Source: Cristatella mucedo (lineage: Eukaryota; Bryozoa; Phylactolaemata; Cristatellidae). From it: a stretch of DNA of 64,000 nucleotides. The notes beneath the pieces are model-generated. The model ran no database searches, had not been told where the DNA came from, and saw only the letters and a program-made list of their open reading frames with translations. Positions 1-12,215 of this stretch are shown here, piece after piece. The stretch's first letter is position 1; each line of letters opens with the position of its first letter. Made by a program: the position numbers and the translations under genes. The stretch lies in NCBI GenBank assembly GCA_009760855.2, contig WPIO01000055.1:531501-595500 (forward strand). The letters are read 5' to 3'.

Positions 1-150
1 AAGTAGCAGCTTAGGACGGCTGGATAGGGGTTTTTACCGTATCGACATAAGAAGCAGAGAAGCAGCTTCGACAGAATCCTGATAGTGCATTCCATGGTCC
101 AGGATCTGCAAACGAAATACTTGTGTCGCCAACCTACTACTTTAGGTGAT
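1..150 (-). mobile_element. LINE-B 3' fragment, decayed
   Basis: Reverse complement of the 3' part of the LINE-B copy at 51600-51740, strongly diverged. It shares the blocks agtagcagct..ggac, catagtcggca-like and aggacctgcag in the same order as the minus copies at 22741-22870 and 36370-36490. Confidence 0.5.
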
Positions 151-279
151 TAAAAGATATAGGTAAGCCACTAAGCCTCTGCAGATCGTGATAAACAGGG
201 TTGGAGACTCGTCAACAAATCCAAAGCCAAGCCACGGTGGTCATTGCAGGTTAGAGTAAGAATTTTGCCCTGCATCTAT

Positions 280-465
280 CACTCGAATATAATCCGTCTA
301 GTTCATTTGTATAGCACCCCAAGAGAGCGTAGCCTCTATTCAGGCGGTTTACATATGCCTCGGGGCTCGAACCCACGACCTCAACCAGACCTTGGTCGGG
401 GCGAGCACCTTAACCACTGGACCAAACCAGCTCGGCGTACGGTAGCTTCTTCAGCTGAGGAGACG
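280..465 (-). mobile_element. SINE-2 (tRNA-derived)
   Basis: Reads on the minus strand as a tRNA-like head with A box (GGTCCAGTGGTTAAGGTGCT) and B box (GGGTTCGAGCCC), ending in the LINE-like tail (CGCCTGAATAGAG ... GGGGTGCTATACAAATGAA). Nearly the same sequence recurs at 63733-63860 (minus) and 18725-18870 (plus). Confidence 0.8.
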
Positions 466-824
466 AACTGGTAAAGTTCTTAGACTTACTAACCAACCTT
501 GCAGCCGTAGTCATCAACTACTGTAGAGGCTTGCTGGCCTTGTATGGCAACGGCCCTGATCAATACCGAATAAATATAGTCAAGTCTAGAAAGAACTTAC
601 CATTTAGTCACGTGGTCTATAGCTCGCCATCGTCGTAAATAGTCGCTAATCGTGGACACCGATCGAACATGCTGGCTAGCTGTGGAAGCCGTCTTCTGCA
701 TAAAGCATTTGAACCGTTAGCTGTAAATTGTCAAAGTGGACACCTACATTTCCGGAGCACCCTGAATTAGGAAAGCAAAGTGACTTATTATATCCCTACG
801 TTTAGGGTTTCTTATTCGGAGTTG

Positions 825-2150
825 TTTTATCCTAGCTATCGATCACCAAGTCCTTCTCGAGCATCTCTCACTTCCTGAGCACCACTGGCACTGCACTGCA
901 ATCGTTTAGGGCTCTCATATCGCAGTGGGAGACCCCAGAGCATCAACGTCAATGGGCAACAATAGTTTGAGGAACCACTGAAGTACAGAGGGGGTACCAC
1001 AGGGATTCGTACTTGGTCCACTTATGTCCACAATTTATACTCTCCCTCTAACCAACGTAATCACCAAGCACAATCTAGGCTCTCATTTTATGCCGATGAC
1101 ACACAGCTGGATCTTTGCTTTGATCTCTTCCAACCTTCAAGCCATCGAACTCTCTAAACTGCTTTTCTGCATGTATTGCTGACATCCGAAGATTGGTGGC
1201 CGCAAACTTTCGTAAACTGAAGGATGATACGATTTATTAGTTAAGGGCAAACTTAGTGTGATTCGGAAATCGGAAAGCTTAACGCTCACAATGGGTTCTC
1301 ACTGCAAGAATATCTTCTGTTGCAGCTGCACAAAATCTAGGTGTCCTTTTCCACAGTGACCTTTCACTGGGCGACCACATCGGCTCCACAGTCAAGTCTG
1401 CCTACTTTCAGCTACATAACATTGCTAAAATTCGGCCTCGCTTAGGCAGGGATACTACATTGAACTTGGTCCATACATTTGTGACATCCTGTCTATACTT
1501 CTGTAACTCACTGCTTAAATTTGGACCTGCTTAGACAGGGATACTGCATCCAAATTAGTCCATGCATTTGTGACATCTCTGTTCTCGGCCACCCACAGTG
1601 GCTCCCTATCAAGCAGCGTATCCTCTCCAAGGTTTCGTCACTCACTCTTAGATACCTTAATTCTTTGGCTTCAGTATGCCTATCAGATCTACTCGCCCAA
1701 CCAAGCCAGGCATCGTACCACCAGCTTTCCGGAAAATTAACTGTTTATCTATACCTCGTACACACCTCAAATCTTTTGGAGACTGTGCATTTAGTTCGTA
1801 TGCTCCCAAAGCCTGGAACTCACTTCCGACTTGCGTCACGACATCCCCTGACTTAATCACATTTAAAAAGAAATTGAAAACGCACCTATATATCACAGCA
1901 TAATAGTGGGTCCCTACGATTCGTTCTTCATGTGCTTATGCCTGCTGACACTGTGCCTGCTGCTACTAACCACACTTGCAGGCTGACCCGTGCATGTCAC
2001 CCCTAACCATATTATTCATGTTTTTTATCAAGCATGATATTTCCACTCACCGTTCGATCGCGTTTCCCTTTGCAGCAAATGTAAAGCGCCTAGAAAGAGA
2101 TTGAGTTCTCTGAGGGCGCTTCATCAAGCGTATTATTATTATTATTAGTT
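825..2150 (+). mobile_element. LINE-A relic (CR1/L2-like), 5' truncated
   Basis: Follows the LINE-A order from reverse-transcriptase motif A (ATCGATCACCAAGTCCTTCT) through a degraded motif B, a YADD-like stretch (TATGCCGATGACACACAGCT) and the C-terminal APKAWNSLPTCVTTSPDL segment to the 3' hairpin (about 2083-2125) and (ATT)n. Many stops and frame breaks, plus an internal duplication near 1440-1560, mark it as an old dead copy. Confidence 0.8.
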
Positions 2151-2794
2151 TGAAAAAACTTGCCGACATTAAGGACCGATGTCTGGAAGGTAGGCGTGGC
2201 CGGTGGAGATCTGCTCTAATCTAAGGTTACGGCGTCCTTACACGGCATTGCAAACAACGAAGACGTGAGATGATGACTCAAGCTCTCTGGCTCTAGTTCT
2301 AATAATTCCCGGTCCGCGGGTAAAGTCAGCCGATTGTTTTGTCGCTGCCGACATACGCCCACTTTCCCGAGCCTGACAGCTAATGCGGCGTCGTTGGTTC
2401 ATAAGGCCACCACGGTTCCTGCTCTGGGCACAGTGCCCATAGCAGGCTGCTAAACATGGTCGCCGGCGTCTGTTTATGGTTACGATATATAAATACACCA
2501 CGCGACATCTTTGCCGCTTAGACTTTCTCCGTAAAAACCTTAGCACTAAACGCTAAATCCAAAACCTCAAAGCCAAAAATATCAAATCCGGCCAACAAAG
2601 CATAAAACGTAAACCCAAAAACTCACAACCCCTAAGCACTGCACCAACAATCCGAAACCCTGAGCTGAAAAGATATGTCGCTGTGTGTTGATGTAGCATA
2701 AATATATATATAAGTAGATTCTGGTGGCGATGTTTAGCAGCCTTCTATGAGCACTTTGGCCATAGGAGAAAGTGAGCTGCCACTACGCACACGC

Positions 2795-2802
2795 ACACGC
2801 AC

Positions 2803-2852
<50 letters not shown>
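2795..2852. repeat. (CA)n(TA)n microsatellite
   Basis: Compound CA then TA dinucleotide run. Confidence 0.95.
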
Positions 2853-2954
2853 GTATACATACTAGTTAACAATCTTTTTTTCTCGATAATATATGCAGCA
2901 ATGCGATTCAAAACCGTACCTCCGAGCTGCAATCGCGAGACCGAATGCGAGACA

Positions 2955-2957
<3 letters not shown>

Positions 2958-3009
<52 letters not shown>
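2958..3009. repeat. (GA)n microsatellite
   Basis: About 26 GA units. Confidence 0.95.
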
Positions 3010-3012
<3 letters not shown>

Positions 3013-3814
3013 AAGAGCTCGTGTCTATATGAGAGGAACGTCTAGGCGTTCCTACCCCCCCCCCCGATGAGCGAATGGTACACCCGGCCGCTTGTACGGC
3101 AGCGCAAGGCGTTACTTCCCGGTGGCCAAGACGCGCAGACTTTGTTGGAAGCGCTTCCTCCCGGTGGTTAAAATGGTAGCGGTGAGACTCGCGCGAGCGC
3201 TAGAGCGTCGTACGCGTGTCTCTGCCCTGCCACAGTGACACGGCGGCACCCAGTGCTGCTGCGTGTCAGCTCGACGCTCTCTGCGCTGCAGCCTGACGCC
3301 GCCGCTGTCCGACTGGAGGCGGCGTCTGGCGCGGGCAGGCAGCGTCCGTAGTAGTACGTCTCGTAGCGCCGGAATCGGCGGCGCGTTAATGATAAGTCGC
3401 CAAGTGGAAGCCGGAAGGGCCGTCTCGGGGAAAGATATATTCGGAATTGCGAACCATTCGCGGTGTCGCGCGAAGTAAGTGCGGCGTCGGAAATAGGAAT
3501 ATCACAGGGGTGTGCGGGCCTAGCAATAGTACACGGCGGCAGCAATAAAGTCAGGTCCTTTGTTTTAAGCTGGGCGGCGAAAAGGAGTACCGGTACGAAA
3601 ACTCGGCGGCAGCCAGGCCTGCGCGTTGCGAACGTCGCGATTGGCCAACGTTAAACCCTTTGCCACCGACTTGCAGTGGCTCCTCACCATCGTCGCAGCG
3701 TATCGACTCCGCGAGGTTCTTGTCGCTCACCTTTTTTAAGTTCATTCATTCTCTTGCTCCTCACGCTCCATCCCCTAACCCTATTGGCATGCTTCGGCTA
3801 CAGAGTACATAAGG

Positions 3815-3893
3815 TGAGAAATAATAAAGTTCTCTGAAGGCGCTATACAAATATCTCATTATTATTATTATTATCCTTATTATTATTATTTAC
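3815..3893 (+). mobile_element. LINE-A/SINE-2 type 3' tail fragment
   Basis: Carries only AAGTTCTCTGAAGGCGCTAT, ACAAA and a (TTA)n-like tail. It is the 3' half of the shared tail without its 5' arm or any head. Confidence 0.55.
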
Positions 3894-4250
3894 TCGTAAG
3901 AGCATTGCATTATGAAGCCGGACGAATCTATCACGAAGGGGCCGGCCGGTCACTGGTCTGCACGACACCAACGCGCTGTTTACATATTGCATAGGCGCTT
4001 CAGTTAGCGAAAAAACGAAAATGTCTAGGTACGCGGTCGCTTGCACGGTATGCGCTCGGAGGCATGCGCCTTTTGACGTTTGTTTCATCGCCGACTAAAA
4101 AATGGGAGCATGAAAATGGGTGTTTGAAAATGCTGACCACAAATTTTACTTGCCTTCGCATTTCGCCGACGAAGATAGTGCCCTGTTTCCTAAAACAGTC
4201 CCGTAAATGTAGCAAAAGTAAGTGACAGTGGCCAAAACCCCCACTCTTGG

Positions 4251-4254
<4 letters not shown>

Positions 4255-4323
<69 letters not shown>

Positions 4324-4339
4324 CTCTCTCTCTCTCTCC
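4255..4339. repeat. (CT)n microsatellite
   Basis: About 40 CT units with one GCT interruption. Confidence 0.95.
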
Positions 4340-4394
4340 GAATGCGCTTTTGCACTTACAAGATACGCAGCACGCTGCGCGCGAAAGGTCGCCG

Positions 4395-4520
4395 TGGTTT
4401 GGTTTCGGGGTTAAGGTGCCTCATCTTTGACAACCGGGTCGTGTGCTCGAGCCCTGCGACGTACTGGATAGAGATAATTAAGTTCTCATAGAGCGCTTTA
4501 CATATGAATCGCGTTATCCT
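4395..4520 (+). mobile_element. SINE-2, degraded
   Basis: GGTTAAGGTGC A-box region, GTGCTCGAGCCC B box, then GAGATAATTAAGTTCTCATA with GAGCGCTTTACATATGAA. Matches the SINE-2 layout with deletions. Confidence 0.65.
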
Positions 4521-4554
4521 TATCGCTAGGGCACTCTCAAACTAGAGAGGGAGC

Positions 4555-4745
4555 CTCACCTAGTGAGCCGTGATGGCGCACACTAGGTGAGGCGGCTGCT
4601 TTTCACGACCTCAGTGCTGAAGTCGTGGGTTCGAATCCTGCGGCGGGCGATCCTCTATCGCTGCTGCAAGCGGCGGTGATGGCCGTTAAGGCTCTTCTGT
4701 CGCTAGACAAAAGAGGCAGTAAAAGAGGCAGCTAAATCAGCTAGT
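4555..4745 (+). mobile_element. SINE-1 (tRNA-derived)
   Basis: Head GTGATGGCGCACACTAGGTG, B box GTGGGTTCGAATCCTGC, body GGCGGTGATGGCCGTTAAGG, then CTCTTCTGTCGCTAGACAAA and an end in GCAGCTAAATCAGCTA. The same order is seen in minus copies at 14350, 43577, 46542 and 53245. Confidence 0.8.
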
Positions 4746-4759
4746 TTTTTTTCCAAACA

Positions 4760-6330
4760 GACCGCAGCTCCAGGCTCGTCGAGCAGTCGAAGGGATTCGC
4801 CGCCTCCGCCAGTTCGAAGCAGCACCTCCTCCTCCTCGCCGCCGCCGCCGCCGCGCTGACGCCAGCACAGCATGCTTCGCTGGCGCAGCCGCTCTGGAGC
4901 TGCCGCACGTCGGGAGCTACGCAAAGCTCGCAGCGAACTGCTCTCCGGCAGCTGCATCGCATCGCCGCCCGTTTTCTCTCTCCCCTCAGCTCGGCGCTCG
5001 AGCGCGCGCGACGCGCCGCAGACGAGGCTCCTCTGCGCGCTGCCGCGACGGCCGCCGCTACGTTCCTACGGACCGGGTCACTCTGCAGAACGCTCGAGTG
5101 TCGTCGTCATCTAGACTCGCAGCTGCCGGTCGTCGGCGAAGTCGGCCGCCGCTGCGCGTCAGTCAGCGCGATCGCGACGGCGCGCCAGCTGCCGGCCCTT
5201 TTGCGTCGCCGACGCGAACGGCCCCGCGCTGCAGGTCCGCGCGGCGGCCGTGGCGGCGGCGCACGCGCGCGGCTCGCCGAAGCTTTGGCTTCGAGAGGCG
5301 AACGCGACCGCGACCGCGACTCGTCGTCCGTCGACCCCGGCGCGGAGCGGCGCGCTCGAGGCGCGAGCGCCGTCTGGCGAGTGCCGCTCCGAACTTCGGC
5401 GCCTTCGCTTCGCGCCTCGGCGGCGTACTCGCCGACGGTTGAAATAGGCGAGCTTCGCCGCAGGGAGAGACCCGCGACGCCAGAGCTTAGCGCAGGCGGC
5501 AGCCGTCGTCATCGTTGCCGCAGCCGCTCCGCCGAGCCGCGCGTCGCTCTGCCCGCGACCAGCGAGCGGACCGACGCTCGCTGGACGCAATGCTGCCGCC
5601 TGACTGAGCCCGAGCGCGCTTTCCTCTCCGTCGGACGGTGCAACTGGAGCAAGCGAAGCGCGCATGCGTCCGCCACGCGCAGCCGCAAACCCGGGCAGCG
5701 TCCGGCGGACGCCCGCCCCTCAGCCGCTGCCCGCCGTCCCACCGCGCCCCGCCGCTGACCGCGGTCGGCGGATCTGGCCGGGCGGCAGCCTGCAGTGACG
5801 TAGTGGACCATGTGACTGCTAAGCGCAGCAAATGGTTTCCGGTTGGCGGGTTGATGTGTCGGTGGAGCCGCGGACCTGAATTTTCGCACCCGCGGTCCGG
5901 TTTTCGGGCCGCTCGCGATTGGTGAGTGCGAAACGCGCGAAACAAGTGTGCCTCGGCGCCGCCCGACATGCCCGCGGATGACTGGCCGAGCGTTAGTCGG
6001 CGCTGCGCGCCCTCTCGCTGCTTGCGCGGCTAATTGTATGCGATGTGGCCACCGACCCGCTCGCGGCGCTCGGCTCGCGTACGGTTCGGCAACGCGACGG
6101 CCGCAGCGGCTTCCGCTTGCGAGAGCGCACGGTTCGTAATTACAGCCGTGGCGGCGCCGCCTTGACCCGCACGCGTTTGTTTCTGGGAAGCAATGACGGA
6201 CTACTTTGTAATGCGTTTGACGACAGCGCCGGCATGCACCGAGTGGTGGCCGGTGCCGCACGTGAATCCCGCCGGAGAGCACGGTGGCTTGTCTGTCCGT
6301 CTGTCTCTCTCTCTCACGTCGCTGGGCTGT
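4760..6330. promoter_or_regulatory. CpG-island-like block, candidate promoter region
   Basis: About 1.5 kb that is very rich in G+C with abundant CG dinucleotides, unlike the flanks. Long open frames occur on both strands (for example 5509-6282 minus and 5201-5758 plus) but are low-complexity Arg/Ala/Pro/Ser translations with no recognisable domain, as expected from GC-rich DNA. A donor-like GATTG|GTGAGTG lies near 5918. It could be a CpG island with a noncoding first exon of the HDAC gene or of a neighbour; the sequence alone cannot decide. Confidence 0.4.
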
Positions 6331-8084
6331 GAGCTTATTCTCCTCCGTTAGTGGCGGCGGAGAGATTTGGAAGGGAAAGCCTCCGGGCTATTCGTTGGCC
6401 GAAGGCTGCGCCTTTGCCGATCCTCGGACCCAGCAGCGCCCGGAGCTCGGCGGCTCTGTGTGGGAGCTCATGGGGGAGAGCTCTTGCATTGGGCTGCTGC
6501 GTCAGCTTTTAGAATAAATATCGCGTGATATCCGAATCGACGTGACCGACTGCCTTTTTTTGGACGACCTGATGTGTGCGAGAGCCCGTGTTTTGAATTG
6601 CTGCTTTACATCGGGTGCCGAATCGGGCACCGGCGGCTGTGGCCCGTGTAGTCCAGAATGACCCACGTTGAGACATCGCAGGTCTCCTCTTGAGGCTATT
6701 TACTTTAATCTCGTGGCTCGTGCTCGCAATAAGCTTACAGGGGGATTGCCAGAGCAAAAGAGGGAGAGAGAGAGAGGGGGAAAAAAGAGCAAATATATAG
6801 ACCGACAGACAAACGGATAGGTAGAGGGTTTATAGATACAGGTACAGAGATAGGGATAGAGAAATAGAAGATGGGGAGAAAGAGAGTAGATGGTAGGTAG
6901 AGAGAAGGGCAGCGATGAGTAGAATGGGTATTGAGATTGGATAGAGAGAAGAAACAGAGAGAATGAAAGAAAGTGAGGTGGCAGAGAGTCTCTGTACGTG
7001 CAAACGCGGCAGTAATTGTATGGCCTTGCCCACCATTGAGTCACCTGCTGGTTCTGTGTTCTGCTCGATAAACATCCAGGCAATTATTTCGCAGCATCCC
7101 GTCCAGTTGTATCTCCCTCTAGCTCATCCATCTCTTTCGAATTCCCTTCCTTCGCTCTCTTCTCTCTTTGCTCGGCTCCTACCTACCCCCTCCCACACAT
7201 CTCGAAGCTGCCTCCACTGCCTCAGCGTGGCTGCCCCACTCTCTCTGCCCATGTCAGGCTCCTTGCTGCTTCGTGCGTCCGAGCGCTTCCTCTTCGAGCG
7301 CTTCTTCTGCCTCGGCGGCTAGCCAGTCAAGAAGGCTTTTGGCTCCAGATGAGACTGCTGCTCGTGCTCAGCAGCAACTGTTCAACCGCTCCGCTCGGTC
7401 GTCGAGTAGGCGCCACCCGCCACCGCCCTGCCCGCTGCTGCCTCTGGGCTGTTCGAGCACTCGGTTGCATACCGGAGCAAGAAGGATTGCAGGCCTCAAG
7501 CAGAAGCCGCTGTCAGTCACGCGGCAGCGCACCGCCGAGCGGCCGCCGCTGCTGCGGCGTGGTACCACCATCTCGCTGTGCTAGTCTGTGCACCGTTGCA
7601 CAAGGCTTTCGATCGAGTGCTTAGATTCACGTGGGATGCTAGAGGTCAGCGCCTGCACGCTTCTGATCCCCGACCTCGCACGCACGCGAGGTTGTCGAGC
7701 CCTCCTTCCCTCACCTTGGCGGTGTCGATGCCTAGTTATCAAGTGTCGCCAGAAGCAGCAGCGACACCGCCATGTTTTGTTGGGGCTCCGAAGTCACGCG
7801 ATCGCATCCTCCGGGCTGCTGCTGCTGCCGTCACTTGCCGCAGATCAGACCATGACCTTGCCAGGGACGACCCAAAACTAGGATGGCCTCGCTGTTTGCT
7901 GCTGCCACCGCCGCGTGGCAAAAAGGCCACGCGGCGTCGGCAGCGGAAGTGGGACCGCAGGAGTTGTGCAGCTGGAAGCTGCACGGATATTCCAGCAGTT
8001 CTCGGCAGTTCTCTGCCCGGCTGAGACTTCTGCCTGGTTGGTGGCCGTGTGTGCGTGCGGCCTGTCGTAGCAGTCCAGGAGGGA
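6330..8084. other. No recognised gene; purine-rich and GC-rich stretches
   Basis: Contains a purine-rich stretch (about 6755-6975, degenerate GAGA/GATA) and a GC-rich, trinucleotide-biased section (7200-8030). Short open frames on both strands are Ser/Arg/Leu-rich with no domain. Confidence 0.6.
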
Positions 8085-8235
8085 CGTACGGTGCTCACTG
8101 CTGCTCAGCGACCAAGGTCGTGGGCTCGAATCCTGCAGTGGGCGATTAACTATTGCCAACTGCAAGCTGTGCTGATGATAGCCATTAAGGCTTCTCTTCT
8201 GTGGCTAAACAAAGGAGGCTGTTAAATCAGCTCAT
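8085..8235 (+). mobile_element. SINE-1, 5' truncated
   Basis: B box GTGGGCTCGAATCCTGCAGT, body CTGATGATAGCCATTAAGGC and end GGCTGTTAAATCAGCT match SINE-1; the A-box part is diverged. Confidence 0.75.
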
Positions 8236-8459
8236 ATTAGAAGTAGCTTGTCATTTTAGAAATAGTGCGCAATGCTTCACTTCCTCATCCTTGATGACAG
8301 CAATCACAGGAATGGTGATAGGAAGGCATTGACCTATTGAGCTCGGGCCGAGTTGGTGTGGCTAGCTTTGGCGTAGTGCACAGGATGTGGCACTGCGAGT
8401 GCAGTCTGGCACGGGTGGGAGAGAATAGTGGGAGAGAGAGAGAGACAGAGTGAAGGGAT

Positions 8460-8640
8460 GCCTTGCATGCTGACCCTGTGCATGTCACCCCTAACCATGT
8501 TACTCCTGTTGTTTATCAAGCATGATATTACTCACCATCCAATTGCATTTCCCTTTGCAGCAAATGTAAAGCGCCTAGAAAGAGATTGAGTTCTCTGAGT
8601 GTGCTTTATCAAGTGCATTATTATTATTATTATTATTAAG
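8460..8640 (+). mobile_element. LINE-A 3' tail
   Basis: Starts at CTTGCATGCTGACCCTGTGC, includes CACCCCTAACCATGTTA, the hairpin AAAGCGCCTAGAAAGAGATT / GAGTTCTCTGAG, and (ATT)n. Severely 5'-truncated copy. Confidence 0.88.
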
Positions 8641-10238
8641 GGAGACAGATGCCGTGGAGAGAGGGGTGCATGGTGTGTGTGTGTGCGCGCGCGCACGCGA
8701 TGGTCGGGTAGTGCTTCGGCACTCAGCTCGATGCTCGACTCCCGTGTGCGTGCGTTGTATTCGTGCTGGCATCACTCGACACTCGGCAACTGCTGGGCGG
8801 CTCACCGCTCGGTATGCAGCCAGTGCAGGGGAAGATGGCCGGCTGGCTGACTGCCTGACTGTCGCCGCACAGCTGCTGCTAATAGCTGCTGCTGCTGCTG
8901 CTGCATGCTGCCGAGCTTTTTTCGATCCCTCTCTTGCCTATTAGAAGCCGACCAGCAGTAGTAGCAGCAGGTTGACATCAGGCCGCCGGGGCGCAGCTTT
9001 CCTGGCTGCCACACGTCTGTGACACGTACCTTTGCCCCAAGCGTTGCTGCCGTCCGGGCCGCAGACGACTACTGGCTACGTACGATCCGATCCATTCGCC
9101 TGCTCGCAGGGTCTCTTTGCTGTCGTCGGTGACCCTCCTGCCGAGGGGAGGTGAATAAGATTGGTTGGGCCTAGCCTGTCGTCGGATCCCCTTCCTCCTT
9201 CACGCCTGCAGAGCAGTGCTGGCCAAGCCGATACATTGGACTCGTTAGCCCCCTCGATGCGATAATCTGCCGCTGGGCTCGGAATGGCTCCAAGGAAAAG
9301 GTGTACCAGGTGCTTCGGCAGCAGCAGCAGCACCACCAAGGGGCCGGCCCCCTGCTGCTGCTGCTCTCTCGGCTCTGTCCTGACTCGGCAGTGACTGATT
9401 GCAGGGCCCCTGTAGTGGTGGCATCCCATACTGCTTCTGCTTCTGCTGCTGCTGCTGCTTCTGCTGCTGGCCCTGCTGCTGCTGCTGGCCCTGCTGCCGG
9501 ACGCGACCTGGCAGAGCTGCCCAGCCGAAAGCTTTGCCGAACTGGCTGGAAGTGCTGGCCAAGAGAAGAGATGGAAGGGAATAGCCGTCGATTAATGTCG
9601 TCGTTGGGGTGATGGAGTGGGAAGGGCAACCAGCTGCCTGCTGTGGTAGCTGGGTGGCCCCAGTGAGACTGCCGATGCAGCATCTGCAGCAGCTGTCATC
9701 CTGTAGCCGCCGAGGCCAGCCGAGGCCGTAGACATTGTAGCAGATGTTCGTCTTGTGGGTCTGGATCTGTCTCGCAGGGGCTGCTTGTCAGGTGGGCTCA
9801 GCTGTCTCGAGGGCAAATGACAGCTCATTCGGCAGTGGAGTCCATTGAACCGCCTCTCCTTGGCTTACATGCTGTCAGGGGAGGACCCTCCCCCCCAGCA
9901 GCTGAGTGCACAGGGCAGACACGTTATTCAAATGTGGTTTTTGGAGACACTACCTGTCTTGTCTTTGTCGGTCTGGCTGTCTCTTATTTGTTTCTCTGCT
10001 GTGTTCTCTGTTGTCTCCTCTCTCTGCCGGACTTATTTGTTTGTCTCCTCATCCCCTCCCTCTCTTTGTCTGTCTCTTGCTGTGTTCTCCGTGTCTAGCT
10101 ATTTCCGTGTCTCCCTCCCGATCTCTTCTCTCTTTCTCCTGCCTACTGTGCACTATCCCACTCTGCTCGGCACTCTTTCTATTTCAATAGCCTCTCTGTC
10201 TCTCTCCCTCTTTCTCTCTCCCTCTTTCTCTCTTTCTC

Positions 10239-10270
<32 letters not shown>

Positions 10271-10731
10271 ACTGCCTGCATCATCGTACAGTAAGACGTT
10301 TGGGAGTCACAAAGCTGCTGCTGCTGGCCGGGCACTCGGTAGTGCAGGCTGCAATGCAGATTACACTGCAGGCTTTAGGGCCACCCGGCAGTGCAAGCAA
10401 GGCTGCTGTTGCAGCCCCCCTCCCAGACCACTGCAGTGGGTGGTCAGTGGTCACAGCTAGTGGCCTGTAGCTCTTGAGTGACCAAACTGCTAGTTTCTCG
10501 GAAAACAGGACTAAACCCACTCGTAATGAGTCTGAAGTAGCCCGGAAGTGGTAGTGTGCACTCACCTTTGGCTGTGGCTGGGGTAACTGGAACCCATGCT
10601 GGTACCGGCACTAATGCACCTAGCTTTAGTTCACCGAGTGCTCATCTCTACCATTCCCACTGATGTAGCTGCTCAGTGTGCATGCGTGCCTGCATGTATG
10701 TACATGCACTCGTTTGTGTGTGCATGTGCTC

Positions 10732-10805
<74 letters not shown>

Positions 10806-11049
10806 TGCATGGCTGTGTGTGCAAGCTTGCATGCATGCATGTGTGTGTGCTTGAATTGGTATGTTTGTGCTTGAGTGTGTGTGTGTGTGTGTGTCTGTTT
10901 GTATGCTCGTGTTTGCATGTGCGTGAATTCAGCCGTCGGCTCCCCCCCCCCAGATCGATGGCTGGGCTCACAGTTGGGCTCCTAGGAAGTTCTGCTACAA
11001 GAACCAAGCTCGAGTGAGTACCAGCAGCATCGGCAGAATGATCTTCTGG
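8641..11049. other. No recognised gene; trinucleotide- and pyrimidine-rich DNA
   Basis: Holds (GCT)n near 8880-8905, an interrupted CTG/CTT tract at 9425-9497, a pyrimidine-rich stretch with (CTGT)n (about 9990-10280) and large TG arrays. Open frames here are homopolymeric (Gln, Ala or Ser runs) and differ in every frame, so none is called. Confidence 0.65.
10733..10802. repeat. (TG)n microsatellite
   Basis: About 34 TG units; a second, shorter run lies at about 10874-10894. Confidence 0.95.
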
Positions 11050-12215
11050 TTGGGGAGCTGTGGGAAAATATTAAACGTTGCTGTCAGTACAAGTATTCGC
11101 ACTGGTTACTATAAGAAAATGCAACATGTTCTTGAAATTATCCCGTTCTGTGCATAATTTATGAAGGGAATACAATGTTCCACCTTTCCTATTTGTAACG
11201 ACCTGCCGGACTGACCCAGGCATGGAGATGATCAAACGCTCACACGCATGAGCCGTTATGCTGCCCCAGACTCGTTGCAATTGTTCAAAAGTGCATCATT
11301 GGATTTGATAAGGAGTTGCCATAACCGTTGCTCCACCTCATCCCACAAACGTTCGATTGGGTTAACATCCGGAGAAACAGACACGGCTGCTGTCCGTGGT
11401 TGCAGGAGGGTAAGCGGTCTCGAATAAATTGTTAAACTTGTTAGAGTTGCTCAAGTTTGGCCGGTGTTTTTTGGGCAGTCGGGAAATGTAATCCATAACT
11501 CAAATTGCCATTGCACTTGTGAGTCCCACGTTTTCAAGGTGTAAAGCAGTCCCGTGTCTTGTAATGCTTTGTCCTCGATCCGTGACTCGAGCACCATTTT
11601 TGTCAACCCCCCCCCCAATTTGACAGTTGGCTGCAAGCATTTGGGCGAGTTGGCATAGTTGGGTCGCCGATGGACGTGAAGTCTTCTCTTTTAGTTCAAA
11701 AAGCCTCTTGTAGTTCAAAAAGCGTTTGAATTTGCTTTCCCTCTACATAACTAGTTAGCAGTCCATTGAATCGGAGCCTTTGGCCCGCTGTAAACCCTAT
11801 TCTTCGCTTACCCTATTCTTCGCGGACATGGGTGATTTCCTCTTTGCGACTTGTGAATGCAGACCGGCCTCATTTAATCGCCTTATGACTATATCACTGC
11901 TAACTCGCTTCCCAGGTGATGCTTACAGGCTTTGAGTGTAAGCTTGTGCCGAAGGAAAATGGTCCATTTAACACCTGCACCAACTTTAGGATGGAGCTTT
12001 CTTGCCCAGCGGTAGTGTGGGCCGGCCCGACCTGACCTGCATTTTCAGCACTCCCAGTTTTCCCGATTTCATCACGCTGTACTCAACCGTACTCTTCAGT
12101 ATTGAAAGCTTAGTGGCAATTCGACCGTACGAGTGTCCAGCGTTGTCGAGTGCCACAATTTTACCACTTGTGGAGCTCGACCGTTCGGCGACCTTCGGCA
12201 CAGGCAGTGGGCTGG
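11050..12215 (-). mobile_element. Tc1/mariner-like transposon relic
   Basis: Minus-strand transposase remains are recognisable in order. Near 12201-11986 is the N-terminal helix-turn-helix region (SGKIVALDNAGHSYGRIATK, then LSILKSTVEYSVMKSGKLG and RSGRPT, typical of Tc1 transposases). Near 11380-11310 is SPDVNPIERLWDEVEQRL, the SPDLNPIE..W motif carrying the last Asp of the catalytic triad. Near 11250-11150 is ACERLIISMPGSVRQVV with GGTLY, the usual C-terminal end. Stops and frame changes separate these parts. No terminal inverted repeats were identified by eye. Confidence 0.85.

Noticed and set aside
836-1021. Minus-strand ORF over 836-1021
   Set aside because: Antisense shadow of a LINE-A relic read on the plus strand.
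4600-4660. Possible tRNA gene (good B box GGTTCGAATCC)
   Set aside because: No cloverleaf closes, and the same head recurs in many copies followed by the same body; it is a SINE-1 head. The same applies to the GGTTCGAA sites at 14450-14545.
5509-6282. 257-residue minus-strand ORF
   Set aside because: Arg/Ala/Pro-rich, no domain, overlaps equally long ORFs on the other strand; expected in CpG-rich DNA.
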